A stretch of DNA of 33,163 nt from Neobacillus rhizosphaerae (GCF_937468385.1 NZ_CALBWS010000046.1:1-33163), one strand, 5' to 3'. Shown: positions 1 through 7,244, counted from the first letter of the stretch. Translations and numbers: made by a program. Notes: generated by a model from the sequence alone, not told the origin.

Positions 1-13
1 ATTCGATGTTGAC

Positions 14-52
14 TTATCGTAGGGAAAAGAGCGAAGTCCACTAGCCGCTGGG
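14..52. repeat. dispersed repeat, copy A
   Basis: This 39-base stretch matches the reverse complement of 4748-4786 at 35 of 39 positions, by direct comparison. The shared core reads gcgaagt(n)cactagccgctggg. It is non-coding and sits beyond the terminator of the SinI-like gene. Sequences of this style are common intergenic repeats in Bacillaceae; naming a family would be inference. Confidence 0.7.
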
Positions 53-126
53 CGCTGGAGCTGGATTCAGATAACTATTTCAAGTTATCAACACTAAATT
101 ATTTTATAATTTCCTATACAATGAAG

Positions 127-170
127 AAAAGCATTCTACAAAAAATAAATTTTTGCAGAATGCTTTTTTT
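127..170 (-). terminator. Rho-independent terminator after the SinI-like gene
   Basis: An 11-base stem (aaaagcattct, 127-137, paired with agaatgctttt, 157-167) has T-runs on both sides, so it can stop transcription in either direction. It lies about 35 bases past the stop codon of the minus-strand SinI-like gene, and would end a riboswitch-sinI-like single-gene transcript. Confidence 0.75.
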
Positions 171-204
171 ACTTTTATGTAGTCCTGTTATTTATTCTTC
201 TTGG

Positions 205-336
205 TTAGCTTTTCCCCTCTTGCTTACTAAAGAAATCACGTACTTCTTCTATTGATAGCCCAAGTTCTTTTGCTTCTAGTATGAGTGCCATCCATTCATG
301 ATCGATAACATCCACTTCACTTTCTGTAATAACCAT
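205..336 (-). CDS. SinI-like antirepressor, 43 aa
   Basis: This short gene encodes a 43-residue protein. Its core (residues about 8-36, including DHEWMALILEAKELGLS and IEEVRDFF) matches the SinI domain, an amphipathic helix that in B. subtilis SinI binds the biofilm repressor SinR and disrupts its DNA-binding tetramer. The whole protein is little more than this domain. The ATG follows a GGGGTGAG ribosome site with about 6 bases spacing. No sinR lies beside it, so it is an orphan antirepressor whose SinR-type partner must be elsewhere. A class I cyclic-di-GMP aptamer ends about 30 bases upstream and a terminator follows the stop, so it appears to be a monocistronic riboswitch-controlled gene. 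The family call is from motif resemblance. The partner and the direction of control are inferred. Confidence 0.8.
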   Translation of the reverse strand: MVITESEVDVIDHEWMALILEAKELGLSIEEVRDFFSKQEGKS

Positions 337-350
337 TATTCTCACCCCAA

Positions 351-367
351 AAATACATTTCGTATTT
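351..367 (-). promoter_or_regulatory. small A/T-rich hairpin between aptamer and SinI-like start
   Basis: On the minus strand AAATAC (367-362) can pair with GTATTT (356-351) around a 5-base loop, followed by TT and then the ribosome site at 348-341. Its left arm touches the aptamer's closing P1 strand (370-367), so the two may compete. It could be the expression platform, either a weak terminator or a switch for ribosome access. The stem is weak, and this is inference. Confidence 0.3.
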
Positions 368-457
368 CAGGTAGCCCGGCCATCCTAACAAGCTCAACAC
401 TTGCCTTAGACCCTCGGCTTTGCGTCACTGTTTTTCAACAGGTTTGCCTTTTTCTGA
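367..457 (-). promoter_or_regulatory. class I cyclic-di-GMP riboswitch (GEMM-I) aptamer
   Basis: Reading the minus strand, the conserved GEMM-I landmarks occur in order. P1 strand TCAG (457-454) pairs with CTGA (370-367). GGCAAACC (448-441) is followed by P2, CTGTT/AACAG, capped by a GAAA tetraloop (436-433). Then come TGACGCAAAGCC, GGGTCTAAGG, a CAAG/CTTG hairpin, AGGATGG, and GCCGGGCTACC closing into P1. These are the signature blocks of the class that binds c-di-GMP. The aptamer ends about 30 bases before the SinI-like ATG on the same strand, so it is placed to control that gene. Whether it is an on or off switch cannot be read from sequence alone. Confidence 0.88.
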
Positions 458-670
458 TTCTAAACCAACGATTGGATCCACAATGTACCTTTTTATCCAC
501 TTCCGACTAGGACTATCTACATAATCTTTAATGATATGTTTATTATATCTAGTCCTTTTTTAACAAAGTGTTATATTTTGTCATTTTTTTCTAATTTTCA
601 CACTTCTTTTTCTTGCATTTTACTCTGTTTTTTTACAAAAATCGCCATATTCTTTACTATTACGGATATG
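458..670. other. non-coding, A/T-rich; possible promoter for the riboswitch transcript
   Basis: No convincing gene is seen here. On the minus strand a perfect TATAAT (547-542) lies about 85 bases before the aptamer and could be the -10 of its promoter, but no good -35 is found at 16-18 bases. AGGACTA (509-515) and TAGTCCT (550-556) form a 7-base inverted repeat followed by Ts on the plus strand. No plus-strand gene upstream would need it. Confidence 0.3.
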
Positions 671-713
671 CACTGTAGAAAAGGGGGAGGAAATACTAGG
701 AACAACTTCCTCC
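671..713 (-). terminator. terminator after the sugar kinase gene
   Basis: GGAGGAA (686-692) pairs with TTCCTCC (707-713). On the minus strand the stem is followed by ccccttttct, a weak U-tract. It lies just past the stop codon of the kinase gene. Confidence 0.6.
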
Positions 714-723
714 GCCTTCTTTA

Positions 724-1701
724 TTATGGATAGCTAATTCCTTTACTAAAGTAGATTTGAAATGTTTCAAGTAGTTTTTGTTGGTTTAAATCGGGGTTTA
801 CTGTTTCGCTCGTCTGGAGTGTAATTAATGAACAGGAAAGGCCAATTTTACAGGAATCTTCCGTGCTGAGGCCGTTTAAATACCCAAATAATATTCCTGC
901 AATCAGGGCATCATCTGCACCCGTTACATCCATTATCGGAACACATGGGGGAACTAATGCCCCTGCATCACCCTGATTAGTAAAATAAATTAATCCTTGC
1001 TCCTCCCTGGTAATAACAACCCTTTCAACACCCTTTTTCAAAATTACTTCTGCTGCTCTATAGAAATCTCCTTCTGAATTAATTTCTAATTTTGCAAGAG
1101 CCTCAGCTTCTTTATGATTAGCTATCAGCCATGTTACACCTTCAAGTGACGCTGGCAATTTAGCGGTTTTAGGTGCTGACACAGTGGCAACACAAATAGG
1201 TACTCCGGTATTTTTACAGCTATTAATTACCTTATTGATCACTTTGGCAGGAAAATTCGTGTCTAGTAATATCATTTTTGCGTTTTGAATATGAGATAGG
1301 TTTTTCTCAAAAAAGAATTCGTCAACTTCATCGTAAATAGCCATGTCTGCGAGGGCTACAGCCATTTTTCCATCTATATCAAGCACAGCTGTATAGGTCC
1401 CTGTTGATTTCCCGTGAATGAGTTCAGTAAGATTTAAATCTACGAAATTTTTTGTGTTTTGCAGCAGCCATTCTCCTTCAGAGTCGGCTCCAATAATTGC
1501 TAATAAAGCGGTTTTAAGTCCAAGACGACCTGAGTTTTCCGCGACATTTCTTGCTACTCCGCCTCTTGATTTCAAGCTTAAGGCAGGATTTGATGTACCA
1601 TACTCTAAATGTTTTAACGCCTGTATTTTTCGGTCTACATTGGCACCACCGATACAGAGAACCTTCTTCTCTTCTAAAATTATTGCTTCCTGTTTGTTCA
1701 T
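724..1701 (-). CDS. PfkB-family sugar kinase, PsuK (pseudouridine kinase)-like
   Basis: The product is 325 residues and belongs to the ribokinase/PfkB fold. The N-terminal half carries the substrate signature (GGANVD, then GGVARNVAENSGRLG), and the C-terminal half the ATP/anion-hole motif VTGADDALIAG. The wording around GTSNPALS and the C-terminal TVNPDLNQ resembles E. coli PsuK, which phosphorylates pseudouridine before PsuG splits it to uracil and ribose-5-phosphate. No psuG is nearby, so the substrate remains uncertain and another nucleoside or sugar is possible. The usual GAGD is GADD here: the catalytic Asp is kept but a Gly of the anion hole is replaced by Asp. The start is supported by GGAGTGA upstream. 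It is transcribed alone, from a good sigma-A promoter to a terminator. Confidence 0.75.
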   Translation of the reverse strand: MNKQEAIILEEKKVLCIGGANVDRKIQALKHLEYGTSNPALSLKSRGGVARNVAENSGRLGLKTALLAIIGADSEGEWLLQNTKNFVDLNLTELIHGKSTGTYTAVLDIDGKMAVALADMAIYDEVDEFFFEKNLSHIQNAKMILLDTNFPAKVINKVINSCKNTGVPICVATVSAPKTAKLPASLEGVTWLIANHKEAEALAKLEINSEGDFYRAAEVILKKGVERVVITREEQGLIYFTNQGDAGALVPPCVPIMDVTGADDALIAGILFGYLNGLSTEDSCKIGLSCSLITLQTSETVNPDLNQQKLLETFQIYFSKGISYP

Positions 1702-1763
1702 ATTTCGCGCTCACTCCTCTGAGTCGTATTAAAGTAAGTCAGGATTGCAATAATATCCATGCT

Positions 1764-1792
1764 TATATAACTATTACGATAAAAATTGTCAA
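1764..1792 (-). promoter_or_regulatory. sigma-A promoter for the sugar kinase gene
   Basis: On the minus strand a consensus -35 TTGACA (1792-1787) is followed after 17 bases by TATATA (1769-1764), about 63 bases before the kinase start codon. Confidence 0.65.
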
Positions 1793-1936
1793 AATCCTCT
1801 TAGAGAATATTGTAAGGATTGGAGAGGATTAAACCAAAATCATCTATTTTGATCAAATAGGGCTGCTCGAATCCGCTTTGTATGGAGGATTGTTATTAAA
1901 TCTGGAAATCTTTTTTATTTATTATAACGAATAAAT

Positions 1937-1966
1937 TTGTCTAATTTGTGACAAATAGCATATAAT
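1937..1966 (+). promoter_or_regulatory. sigma-A promoter for the tiny membrane protein at 2034
   Basis: TTGTCT (1937-1942), an 18-base spacer and a perfect TATAAT (1961-1966). The implied transcript has a roughly 60-base A/T-rich leader before the gene at 2034. The rest of 1793-1936 shows no gene; a near-palindrome around TTTTGATCAAAT (about 1844-1857) has no assigned role. Confidence 0.6.
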
Positions 1967-2033
1967 GTAAACAACATATAAATATACTTAATATTATTAA
2001 TATTCTAAATAATAATGGTGGTGATGTAGGACA

Positions 2034-2153
2034 ATGACTTTTATTCATGTGTTAAATTATTCAATTCCCATTGCGTTTATGGTCTTTGCCGGTTTTCTCT
2101 TAGATCGGATGTGCAAACCAGATAAAGTAGAAAAAAAAGCTGGCGAAAAGTAA
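2034..2153 (+). CDS. tiny single-pass membrane protein, 39 aa
   Basis: The 39-residue product has one hydrophobic segment (residues about 10-23, IPIAFMVFAGFLL) followed by a charged, lysine-rich tail (residues 24-39). It has a plausible ribosome site (GTGATGTAGG), its own promoter at 1937-1966 and a strong terminator overlapping its 3' end, which together support a real gene. I do not recognise a family. It resembles in size and layout the tiny membrane proteins encoded at 8777, 24306 and 24452, but without clear sequence similarity. An N-out, charged-tail-in orientation would fit the positive-inside rule. Confidence 0.6.
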   Translation: MTFIHVLNYSIPIAFMVFAGFLLDRMCKPDKVEKKAGEK

Positions 2154-2187
2154 TCTTTTATAGATTCTCAACTCGCACAGCTTTTTT
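2133..2187. terminator. bidirectional terminator between tiny gene and DUF1992 gene
   Basis: The stem aaaaaagctggcga (2133-2146) pairs with tcgc-a-cagctttttt (2173-2187), with one bulged base. There are runs of A on the left and T on the right, so it serves both the plus-strand tiny gene and the convergent minus-strand DUF1992 gene. Confidence 0.75.
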
Positions 2188-2189
2188 TG

Positions 2190-2564
2190 TTATTTTAACT
2201 TCTTTTGCACCTTTTGTTCATAGTTTTTAAACATCGCGGAATTCGTTTTTACTCCACGTTTTGACATCAACTGATTAAACCGCAGTAGTTTTTCGTTAAA
2301 CTGTTTTTGGAGATTTTCCTTTTCACTACTGTCATCACATTTGCTAATTAAATCCCCTATGGACATCATTTCCTGCCTGAGTCGTCCCTCATCCTGAGTG
2401 TATCCGGCATTTTTCAATAATTTATAGGCCATTCGCAATTCTTCAGGAATTCCAGACAAATCCTCCAGCTGCAATGGTTGCCCAAAACCTGCAAGATTGT
2501 CGAACTCCCCGTCCTTGTAGCCCTTTTTAATACGGTTTTCTGAGACAATATGAAACAAATCCAT
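2190..2564 (-). CDS. DUF1992 (DnaJ-homologue C28-type domain) protein
   Basis: The 124-residue protein fits the DUF1992 family. The N-terminus carries its signature: an amphipathic start, then the KGYKDGEFDNLAGFGQPL block with the GxGxPL-type turn (residues about 15-32), and then a helical, charged C-terminal half. The family occurs as a stand-alone small protein in many bacteria and as a domain in the eukaryotic DNAJC28 proteins. Its function is not established. The start codon follows a perfect AGGAGG-type site (ataggaggcgg). It stands alone, ending at the shared terminator at 2133-2187. Confidence 0.75.
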   Translation of the reverse strand: MDLFHIVSENRIKKGYKDGEFDNLAGFGQPLQLEDLSGIPEELRMAYKLLKNAGYTQDEGRLRQEMMSIGDLISKCDDSSEKENLQKQFNEKLLRFNQLMSKRGVKTNSAMFKNYEQKVQKKLK

Positions 2565-2706
2565 TTTTACCGCCTCCTATTTACCATAATCACTAACATA
2601 ATTATAACAAGTCTTTACTAATGATAAAATCAGAATTTGGAAGCAATTGTAATGATTTTTGTGATAATCGGGAATGCTACCTGCATAGAAGAAAGGAGTG
2701 TTGAGT

Positions 2707-2865
2707 ATGGCACGTGGAGAAGATTTTAACCATAAAAAGAAAAACCATCCTGGGAATTTCCCTAAAAACAACTTAACAGAAAAACATACAAAAGAAGCGA
2801 TTGGGGATGAAGAGTTCCTCGTCGTCCGAGAAGCATTTAAAAATAGGGTAGAAGAAGAAGAATAA
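2707..2865 (+). CDS. small hydrophilic charged protein, 52 aa
   Basis: The product is 52 residues, with a basic N-terminal half (HKKKNHPGN) and an acidic C-terminus ending in a run of Glu. It has no membrane segment and no cysteine. An AAAGGAGTG ribosome site sits 7 bases before the ATG, and a terminator directly follows the stop, so it looks like a genuine single-gene unit. The composition recalls the small spore-associated hydrophilic proteins of Bacillus, but I cannot place it in a named family. The minus-strand open frame across the same DNA (2577-2771) lacks these signals. Confidence 0.6.
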   Translation: MARGEDFNHKKKNHPGNFPKNNLTEKHTKEAIGDEEFLVVREAFKNRVEEEE

Positions 2866-2893
2866 AAGGCGTGAGATTTTCCACGCCTTTTTT
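2865..2893. terminator. bidirectional terminator
   Basis: aaaggcgtg (2865-2873) pairs with cacgccttt (2882-2890) and is followed by a T-run. It separates the small plus-strand gene from the convergent hutH. Confidence 0.8.
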
Positions 2894-2908
2894 CAATGGT
2901 GTTTCTTA

Positions 2909-4432
2909 TTATTGTCCTTTTTCCATACTCAAACTTCTAATGAATGGAGAAAACTCAATTGTTTTTAACCACTCGGCTGCTTTTTCAATATCTGTGGAAA
3001 AAACACGATCTTGTTTAATAGAAAGTACTTGTTCGCGTCCTTTTTCATAGAATCCTTTGGTATGAGTTGCCATCTTATCTACCCCGCGAATCTCAACTGC
3101 CTGCATCGCACAAATCAACTCAATGGCGAGAACTCGTCTTGCATTCTGGATAATTTGATAGGCATGTCTCGAAGCAATCGTTCCCATGCTGACATGGTCC
3201 TCCTGATTAGCCGATGACGGAATCGAATCAACACTTGCTGGATGGGCGAGCGTTTTATTCTCTGAAACCAATGCAGCTGCTGCATATTGCATAATCATGG
3301 CTCCCGACTGCAGGCCTGGTTCAGGGCTTAAAAATGGTGGTAAGTCATTTAATTGAGGATTGACTAATCGTTCAATCCGTCTTTCCGAGATATTCGCCAA
3401 CTCCGCCACTGCAATTTTCATAAAGTCCATCGCGAAAGCAATTGGTTGTCCATGGAAGTTCCCGCCAGAGATTACTTTTTCACCATCTTCAAAAATTAAG
3501 GGATTATCTGTTGCTGCATTCATTTCTATCTCTAATTTTTCTTTCACATAATCCAGCGCCTGCCAAGAAGCACCATGAACCTGAGGGATACAGCGGAGTG
3601 AATAAGCATCCTGAACCCTTAGTTCCCCTTGCTGGGTTGTAAGCAAGCTGTCGCTTAAATACTGACGAATTCGTGCCGCAGTATCAATTTGTTGTTGATA
3701 GCCCCTGGCAATATGCACTTCTTCTGCAAAGGCATCAATGATTCCATTTAATCCTTCAATAGTCATCGAAGCGATGAGCTCACTTTCATGGGCCAGTTGT
3801 TCTGCTTCAAGATATCCAACAACACCCATTGCCGTCATCGCCTGTGTACCATTAATAAGGGCAAGTCCTTCCTTCGCTTCCAAGGTTACTGGTAAAATTC
3901 CTTCTTTCTGAAGCGCATCAAGAGATTCCATGCGTGTTCCTTTGTAAAATACCTCGCCTTCACCGATTAAAACCAAAGCTAGGTGGGATAGCGGCGCCAA
4001 GTCACCACTTGCACCAAGAGAACCTTGCTGCGGAATGACAGGGATAATGTCTTTATTTACTAAATCAATTAACTTTTCAATGACAAGCGGTCTTATTCCT
4101 GAGTAGCCCTTTAAAAGTGCGTTCGCCCTTAGTAGAACCATAGCTTTAGCCACAACCTCTGGAAACGGTTCTCCCACCCCACATGCATGGGAGCGAATTA
4201 AGTTTAGCTGCAAGTCTTGAACATGATCCTTATCAATCAGAACATCACTGAATTTTCCAAAGCCCGTTGTAATTCCATAAACTACTTTTGATTCTGAAAC
4301 GATTCTCTCCACTGCTTCGCGGCTCTTCAAGACAGCCTCCATACTCTTTTCAGAAGCGTTGACCTTTTGGTTACGATACAAAATATCTTTCATTTGCTCT
4401 AAAGTTAAACTTCCACCCGTCAGCGTGATCAT
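2909..4432 (-). CDS. hutH: histidine ammonia-lyase HutH
   Basis: This enzyme removes ammonia from L-histidine to give trans-urocanate, the first step of histidine use. At 507 residues it has normal family length. The internal Ala-Ser-Gly that cyclises to the MIO cofactor is present at residues 141-143 (GSLGASGDLAPLSH), as are the GITTGFG, TDNPL and QEDHVSMG active-site blocks. The gene stands alone: no hutP, hutU, hutI, hutG or hutM is seen in the window, unlike the B. subtilis hutPHUIGM operon. The start follows GAGGAGAGGG. A roughly 170-base leader with two hairpins precedes it, suggesting control after transcription starts. Confidence 0.96.
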   Translation of the reverse strand: MITLTGGSLTLEQMKDILYRNQKVNASEKSMEAVLKSREAVERIVSESKVVYGITTGFGKFSDVLIDKDHVQDLQLNLIRSHACGVGEPFPEVVAKAMVLLRANALLKGYSGIRPLVIEKLIDLVNKDIIPVIPQQGSLGASGDLAPLSHLALVLIGEGEVFYKGTRMESLDALQKEGILPVTLEAKEGLALINGTQAMTAMGVVGYLEAEQLAHESELIASMTIEGLNGIIDAFAEEVHIARGYQQQIDTAARIRQYLSDSLLTTQQGELRVQDAYSLRCIPQVHGASWQALDYVKEKLEIEMNAATDNPLIFEDGEKVISGGNFHGQPIAFAMDFMKIAVAELANISERRIERLVNPQLNDLPPFLSPEPGLQSGAMIMQYAAAALVSENKTLAHPASVDSIPSSANQEDHVSMGTIASRHAYQIIQNARRVLAIELICAMQAVEIRGVDKMATHTKGFYEKGREQVLSIKQDRVFSTDIEKAAEWLKTIEFSPFIRSLSMEKGQ

Positions 4433-4452
4433 ATTTATCCCTCTCCTCTACC

Positions 4453-4516
4453 ACTTTATCACAATAAAGTAAGAGGCTGGATTCCTTATCCGATTAGATT
4501 TGGAGTCCAGCCTCTT
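4453..4516 (-). promoter_or_regulatory. tandem hairpins in the hutH leader
   Basis: The first hairpin in transcript order is a 15-base-pair stem (4502-4516 with 4471-4485, core AGAGGCTGGA/TCCAGCCTCT, one G-U pair, 16-base loop). The second is ACTTTAT/ATAAAGT (4464-4470 with 4453-4459). They end a few bases before the hutH ribosome site. On the minus strand no clean U-run follows the larger stem, so it is not an ordinary terminator in that direction. On the plus strand it ends in tttt. A regulatory leader is the inference, by loose analogy with HutP-controlled antitermination; no HutP site was verified. Confidence 0.45.
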
Positions 4517-4610
4517 TTATAAAAACTACGGAATATTGAACTGTCTTTGGGAGATGCCTCATAAGTTATCATTCCATTCAACTATTCTATAAACTTTCAT
4601 CTTGATAATT

Positions 4611-4640
4611 ATTGTATGGGAAGAAAACCTTTGCTGTCAA
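4611..4640 (-). promoter_or_regulatory. sigma-A promoter for hutH
   Basis: On the minus strand TTGACA (4640-4635), an 18-base spacer and TACAAT (4616-4611) lie about 180 bases before the hutH ATG. This predicts a long structured leader. No other gene is seen between 4433 and 4849. Confidence 0.55.
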
Positions 4641-4747
4641 TTAAATTTTCTGAATTTTACCACGATAATACTTTAGCAGGATAATAAATAAAAGGATAAT
4701 GGTTCTTCCCAATTATGACAATTAGTTTTTCTTCGTCCACCTCTTCC

Positions 4748-4786
4748 CCCAGCGGCTAGTGTACTTCGCGCTTCTCCCAACGATAA
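4748..4786. repeat. dispersed repeat, copy B (inverted relative to copy A)
   Basis: The reverse complement matches 14-52 at 35 of 39 bases. It lies in the non-coding gap between the hutH promoter and the topB terminator. The two copies bracket the first 4.8 kb of the window in opposite orientation. Confidence 0.7.
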
Positions 4787-4790
4787 CGAG

Positions 4791-4837
4791 AAAAAAGGGG
4801 CTATTCATCAAGATTGAATATCTTGATGAATAGCCCC
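4791..4837 (-). terminator. terminator after topB
   Basis: A perfect 18-base stem (4797-4814 paired with 4820-4837, core GGGGCTATTCATCAAGAT) with a 5-base loop is followed on the minus strand by TTTTTT (4796-4791). It lies just past the topB stop codon. Confidence 0.85.
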
Positions 4838-4849
4838 TTAAGTATGTTG

Positions 4850-7039
4850 TTAATCAAACTTCAACCCTTTTAATGCATCTGCAAACGCATTATTCACAGG
4901 TTCCTCATCTTTATTCTGGTTTTTCAAATACTTTTGTACAGTACGTTTATCCACTTTACCACCAGATTCTTTATTGCGGCGTGCTTGGAAAGCAGATAAT
5001 TTTTCACGATATCCACATTTACATGTGAAGATTTGGCCATCACCTTCACCACGTAGCTCAAGTTTTTTATGGCATTGTGGGCAGCGGGCATTTGTGACGC
5101 GTGCGACATTTTTACGATGTCCACATTCACGATCTTGGCACACGAGCATTTTACCTTTTTTTCCGTTCACTTCAAGCATTGGTTTTCCACAGTCTGGACA
5201 AGTTTTTGTGGAAATATTGTCGTGCTTATATTTTTTACCACTTGCTTTAATTTCAGCAACGATTTCTTTTGTGTATTTTTTCATTTCACTGATAAACACT
5301 TCTTTTTTCAACTTGCCATGTGCAATTTGATCAAGCTTTTGTTCCCACTCAGCTGTCAAAGTAGGAGATTTTAGCTCTTCAGGAACTAAATCCAACAATT
5401 GACTTCCTTTAGAAGTAAGATGAATGTCTTTGCCGAGCTTTTCGATTAAGAATGTATTGAATAGCTTTTCAATTATATCAGCACGTGTAGCAACAGTACC
5501 TAGTCCACCAGTCGATTTTAACGTGTCTGCAAGCTGCTTATTTTGTGTGTCCATATACTTCGTTGGGTTTTCCATTGCCGTAAGTAATGTCGCCTCATTA
5601 AAGCGTGCAGGTGGAGTTGTTTGACCTGATGTTTGTGCGATTAGTTTCACGTTTAAGGTATCGCCTTTTTCGATGCGAGGTAAAATCTGTTCTTTCAGAT
5701 CGTCAGTTGCATCGTCATCTTCAAAGCGATTTTCATATACTTCTTTCCAACCAACCGATAAAATGGTTTTTCCTCTAGCAACGAAGTTCTCATCACCGAT
5801 TTTCGCACGAAGCGTTAATTGCTCGTACTCGAATGCTGGGAATAATACCGCTAAAAATCGTTTTACTACTAAATCATATATCTTGCGCTCTTTATCGGTG
5901 AAGGCTGAGAAGTTTACATAGCTTTCTGTTGGAATAATGGCATGGTGATCTGATACTTTACTGTCATCAACAAATGCTTTAGAAATTTTTATCGGCTTGT
6001 TTAAGACCTTATTAGCTAACGAACGATATTCCCCCACTCCACATGCTTTCAAGCGTTCTGGCAGCGTTCCGACAATGTCTGAAGAGATGAAACGTGAATC
6101 AGTACGAGGATACGTTAGAACTTTATGTTGCTCATACAGCTTTTGCATAATGTTTAACGTTTCCTTTGCTGAGTAACCAAAGATTTTATTCGCATCGCGT
6201 TGTAGTTCTGTTAAGTCATAAAGACCTGGTGAAAAAGACTTCTTAGGCTTTTTCTCAATTTCCGTTACAATGGCATTTTGTTTGCCTAGCTTTTTCACAA
6301 TCGTATCGATTTTCTCTTTATCAAAGCTACGACCGTTACCTTTCGCATCTTGCCAAGTCAACTTTAGTTTGTCTGTTGTTTGGGCTTCGATGCCATAATA
6401 TGTTTGTGCTTTAAAGTTTTTGATTTCGTTCTCACGTGCTGCAATCATTGCAACAGTAGGTGTTTGTACACGACCACAGTTTAGTTGGGCATTGAACCTG
6501 GTTGTTAATGCACGTGTTGCATTTAGACCGATATACCAGTCAGCTTCTGAACGTGCGACAGCTGAAGCATATAAATTGTCATAAGATTTGCCAGACTTCA
6601 AGTTTGCAAAGCCGTCTTTAATCGCTTTATCAGTAACAGATGAGATCCATAGACGTTTAATAGGTTTACTGACTTTTACCTTATCAATAATCCAACGTGC
6701 GACTAATTCCCCCTCTCTCCCTGCGTCTGTAGCCACGATTATTTCCTTGACATCATTTCTAGTCAGTTGACTTTTAACAGCATTAAATTGTTTTCCAGTC
6801 TGCTTAATGACTGTCAATTTTAATCGCTCAGGTAGCATAGGTAGATCTTCTAAATTCCATGTTTTATATTTCACATCGTAACTTTCTGGGTCAGCAAGTG
6901 TGACTAGATGTCCTAGTGCCCACGTAACGATATATTTATCGCCTTCAAGATATCCATTTCCTTTTTTATTACAATTCAGCACACGTGCAATATCACGTGC
7001 GACAGAAGGTTTTTCAGCAATTACAACACTTTTTGCCAT
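4850..7039 (-). CDS. topB: DNA topoisomerase III
   Basis: This is a type IA topoisomerase that passes single strands and decatenates replication or recombination intermediates. The 729 residues have the usual order: an N-terminal Toprim domain (IAEKPSVARDIA, then ATDAGREGE at about 103-111), the catalytic core with active-site Tyr310 in YPRTDSRF, and a C-terminal zinc-ribbon region. Two cysteine clusters (CPDCGKPM with CQDRECGH, and CPQCHKKL with CKCGYR, residues about 615-690) form that region. The length is close to B. subtilis TopB. It is transcribed alone and ends at a strong terminator. Nothing is missing. Confidence 0.95.
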   Translation of the reverse strand: MAKSVVIAEKPSVARDIARVLNCNKKGNGYLEGDKYIVTWALGHLVTLADPESYDVKYKTWNLEDLPMLPERLKLTVIKQTGKQFNAVKSQLTRNDVKEIIVATDAGREGELVARWIIDKVKVSKPIKRLWISSVTDKAIKDGFANLKSGKSYDNLYASAVARSEADWYIGLNATRALTTRFNAQLNCGRVQTPTVAMIAARENEIKNFKAQTYYGIEAQTTDKLKLTWQDAKGNGRSFDKEKIDTIVKKLGKQNAIVTEIEKKPKKSFSPGLYDLTELQRDANKIFGYSAKETLNIMQKLYEQHKVLTYPRTDSRFISSDIVGTLPERLKACGVGEYRSLANKVLNKPIKISKAFVDDSKVSDHHAIIPTESYVNFSAFTDKERKIYDLVVKRFLAVLFPAFEYEQLTLRAKIGDENFVARGKTILSVGWKEVYENRFEDDDATDDLKEQILPRIEKGDTLNVKLIAQTSGQTTPPARFNEATLLTAMENPTKYMDTQNKQLADTLKSTGGLGTVATRADIIEKLFNTFLIEKLGKDIHLTSKGSQLLDLVPEELKSPTLTAEWEQKLDQIAHGKLKKEVFISEMKKYTKEIVAEIKASGKKYKHDNISTKTCPDCGKPMLEVNGKKGKMLVCQDRECGHRKNVARVTNARCPQCHKKLELRGEGDGQIFTCKCGYREKLSAFQARRNKESGGKVDKRTVQKYLKNQNKDEEPVNNAFADALKGLKFD

Positions 7040-7214
7040 ATGTTAAACATCCTTTCAAATTTCCATAAGTTAAATATAGCATACCTACCTAATGGATTCA
7101 GTTATTAAGAGCCTTTCTCCTGCTTCTTTATCTAATGTAACGAACCATATGCTTGGTAGTACTTCAATTATTCTCCATAACTAGGTTGGAAGTTGAGAAT
7201 CCTAATTATAATTA

Positions 7215-7244
7215 TTGTAATTTTCTCATTAAAGATAGTATGAT
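7215..7244 (+). promoter_or_regulatory. promoter for the MFS transporter
   Basis: TTGTAA (7215-7220), an 18-base spacer and TATGAT (7239-7244), about 35 bases before the chosen start. The remaining gap to topB (7040-7214) shows no gene. Confidence 0.5.

Noticed and set aside
506..556. AGGACTA/TAGTCCT inverted repeat followed by Ts as a terminator
   Set aside because: The stem is only seven pairs with a 34-base loop, and no plus-strand gene lies upstream to need it.
1844..1857. TTTTGATCAAAT palindrome as a further FNR box
   Set aside because: The half sites abut without the four-base gap needed for TTGAT-N4-ATCAA.
2577..2771. 64-residue minus-strand frame
   Set aside because: It overlaps the well-signalled plus-strand gene at 2707-2865 and has no ribosome site of its own.
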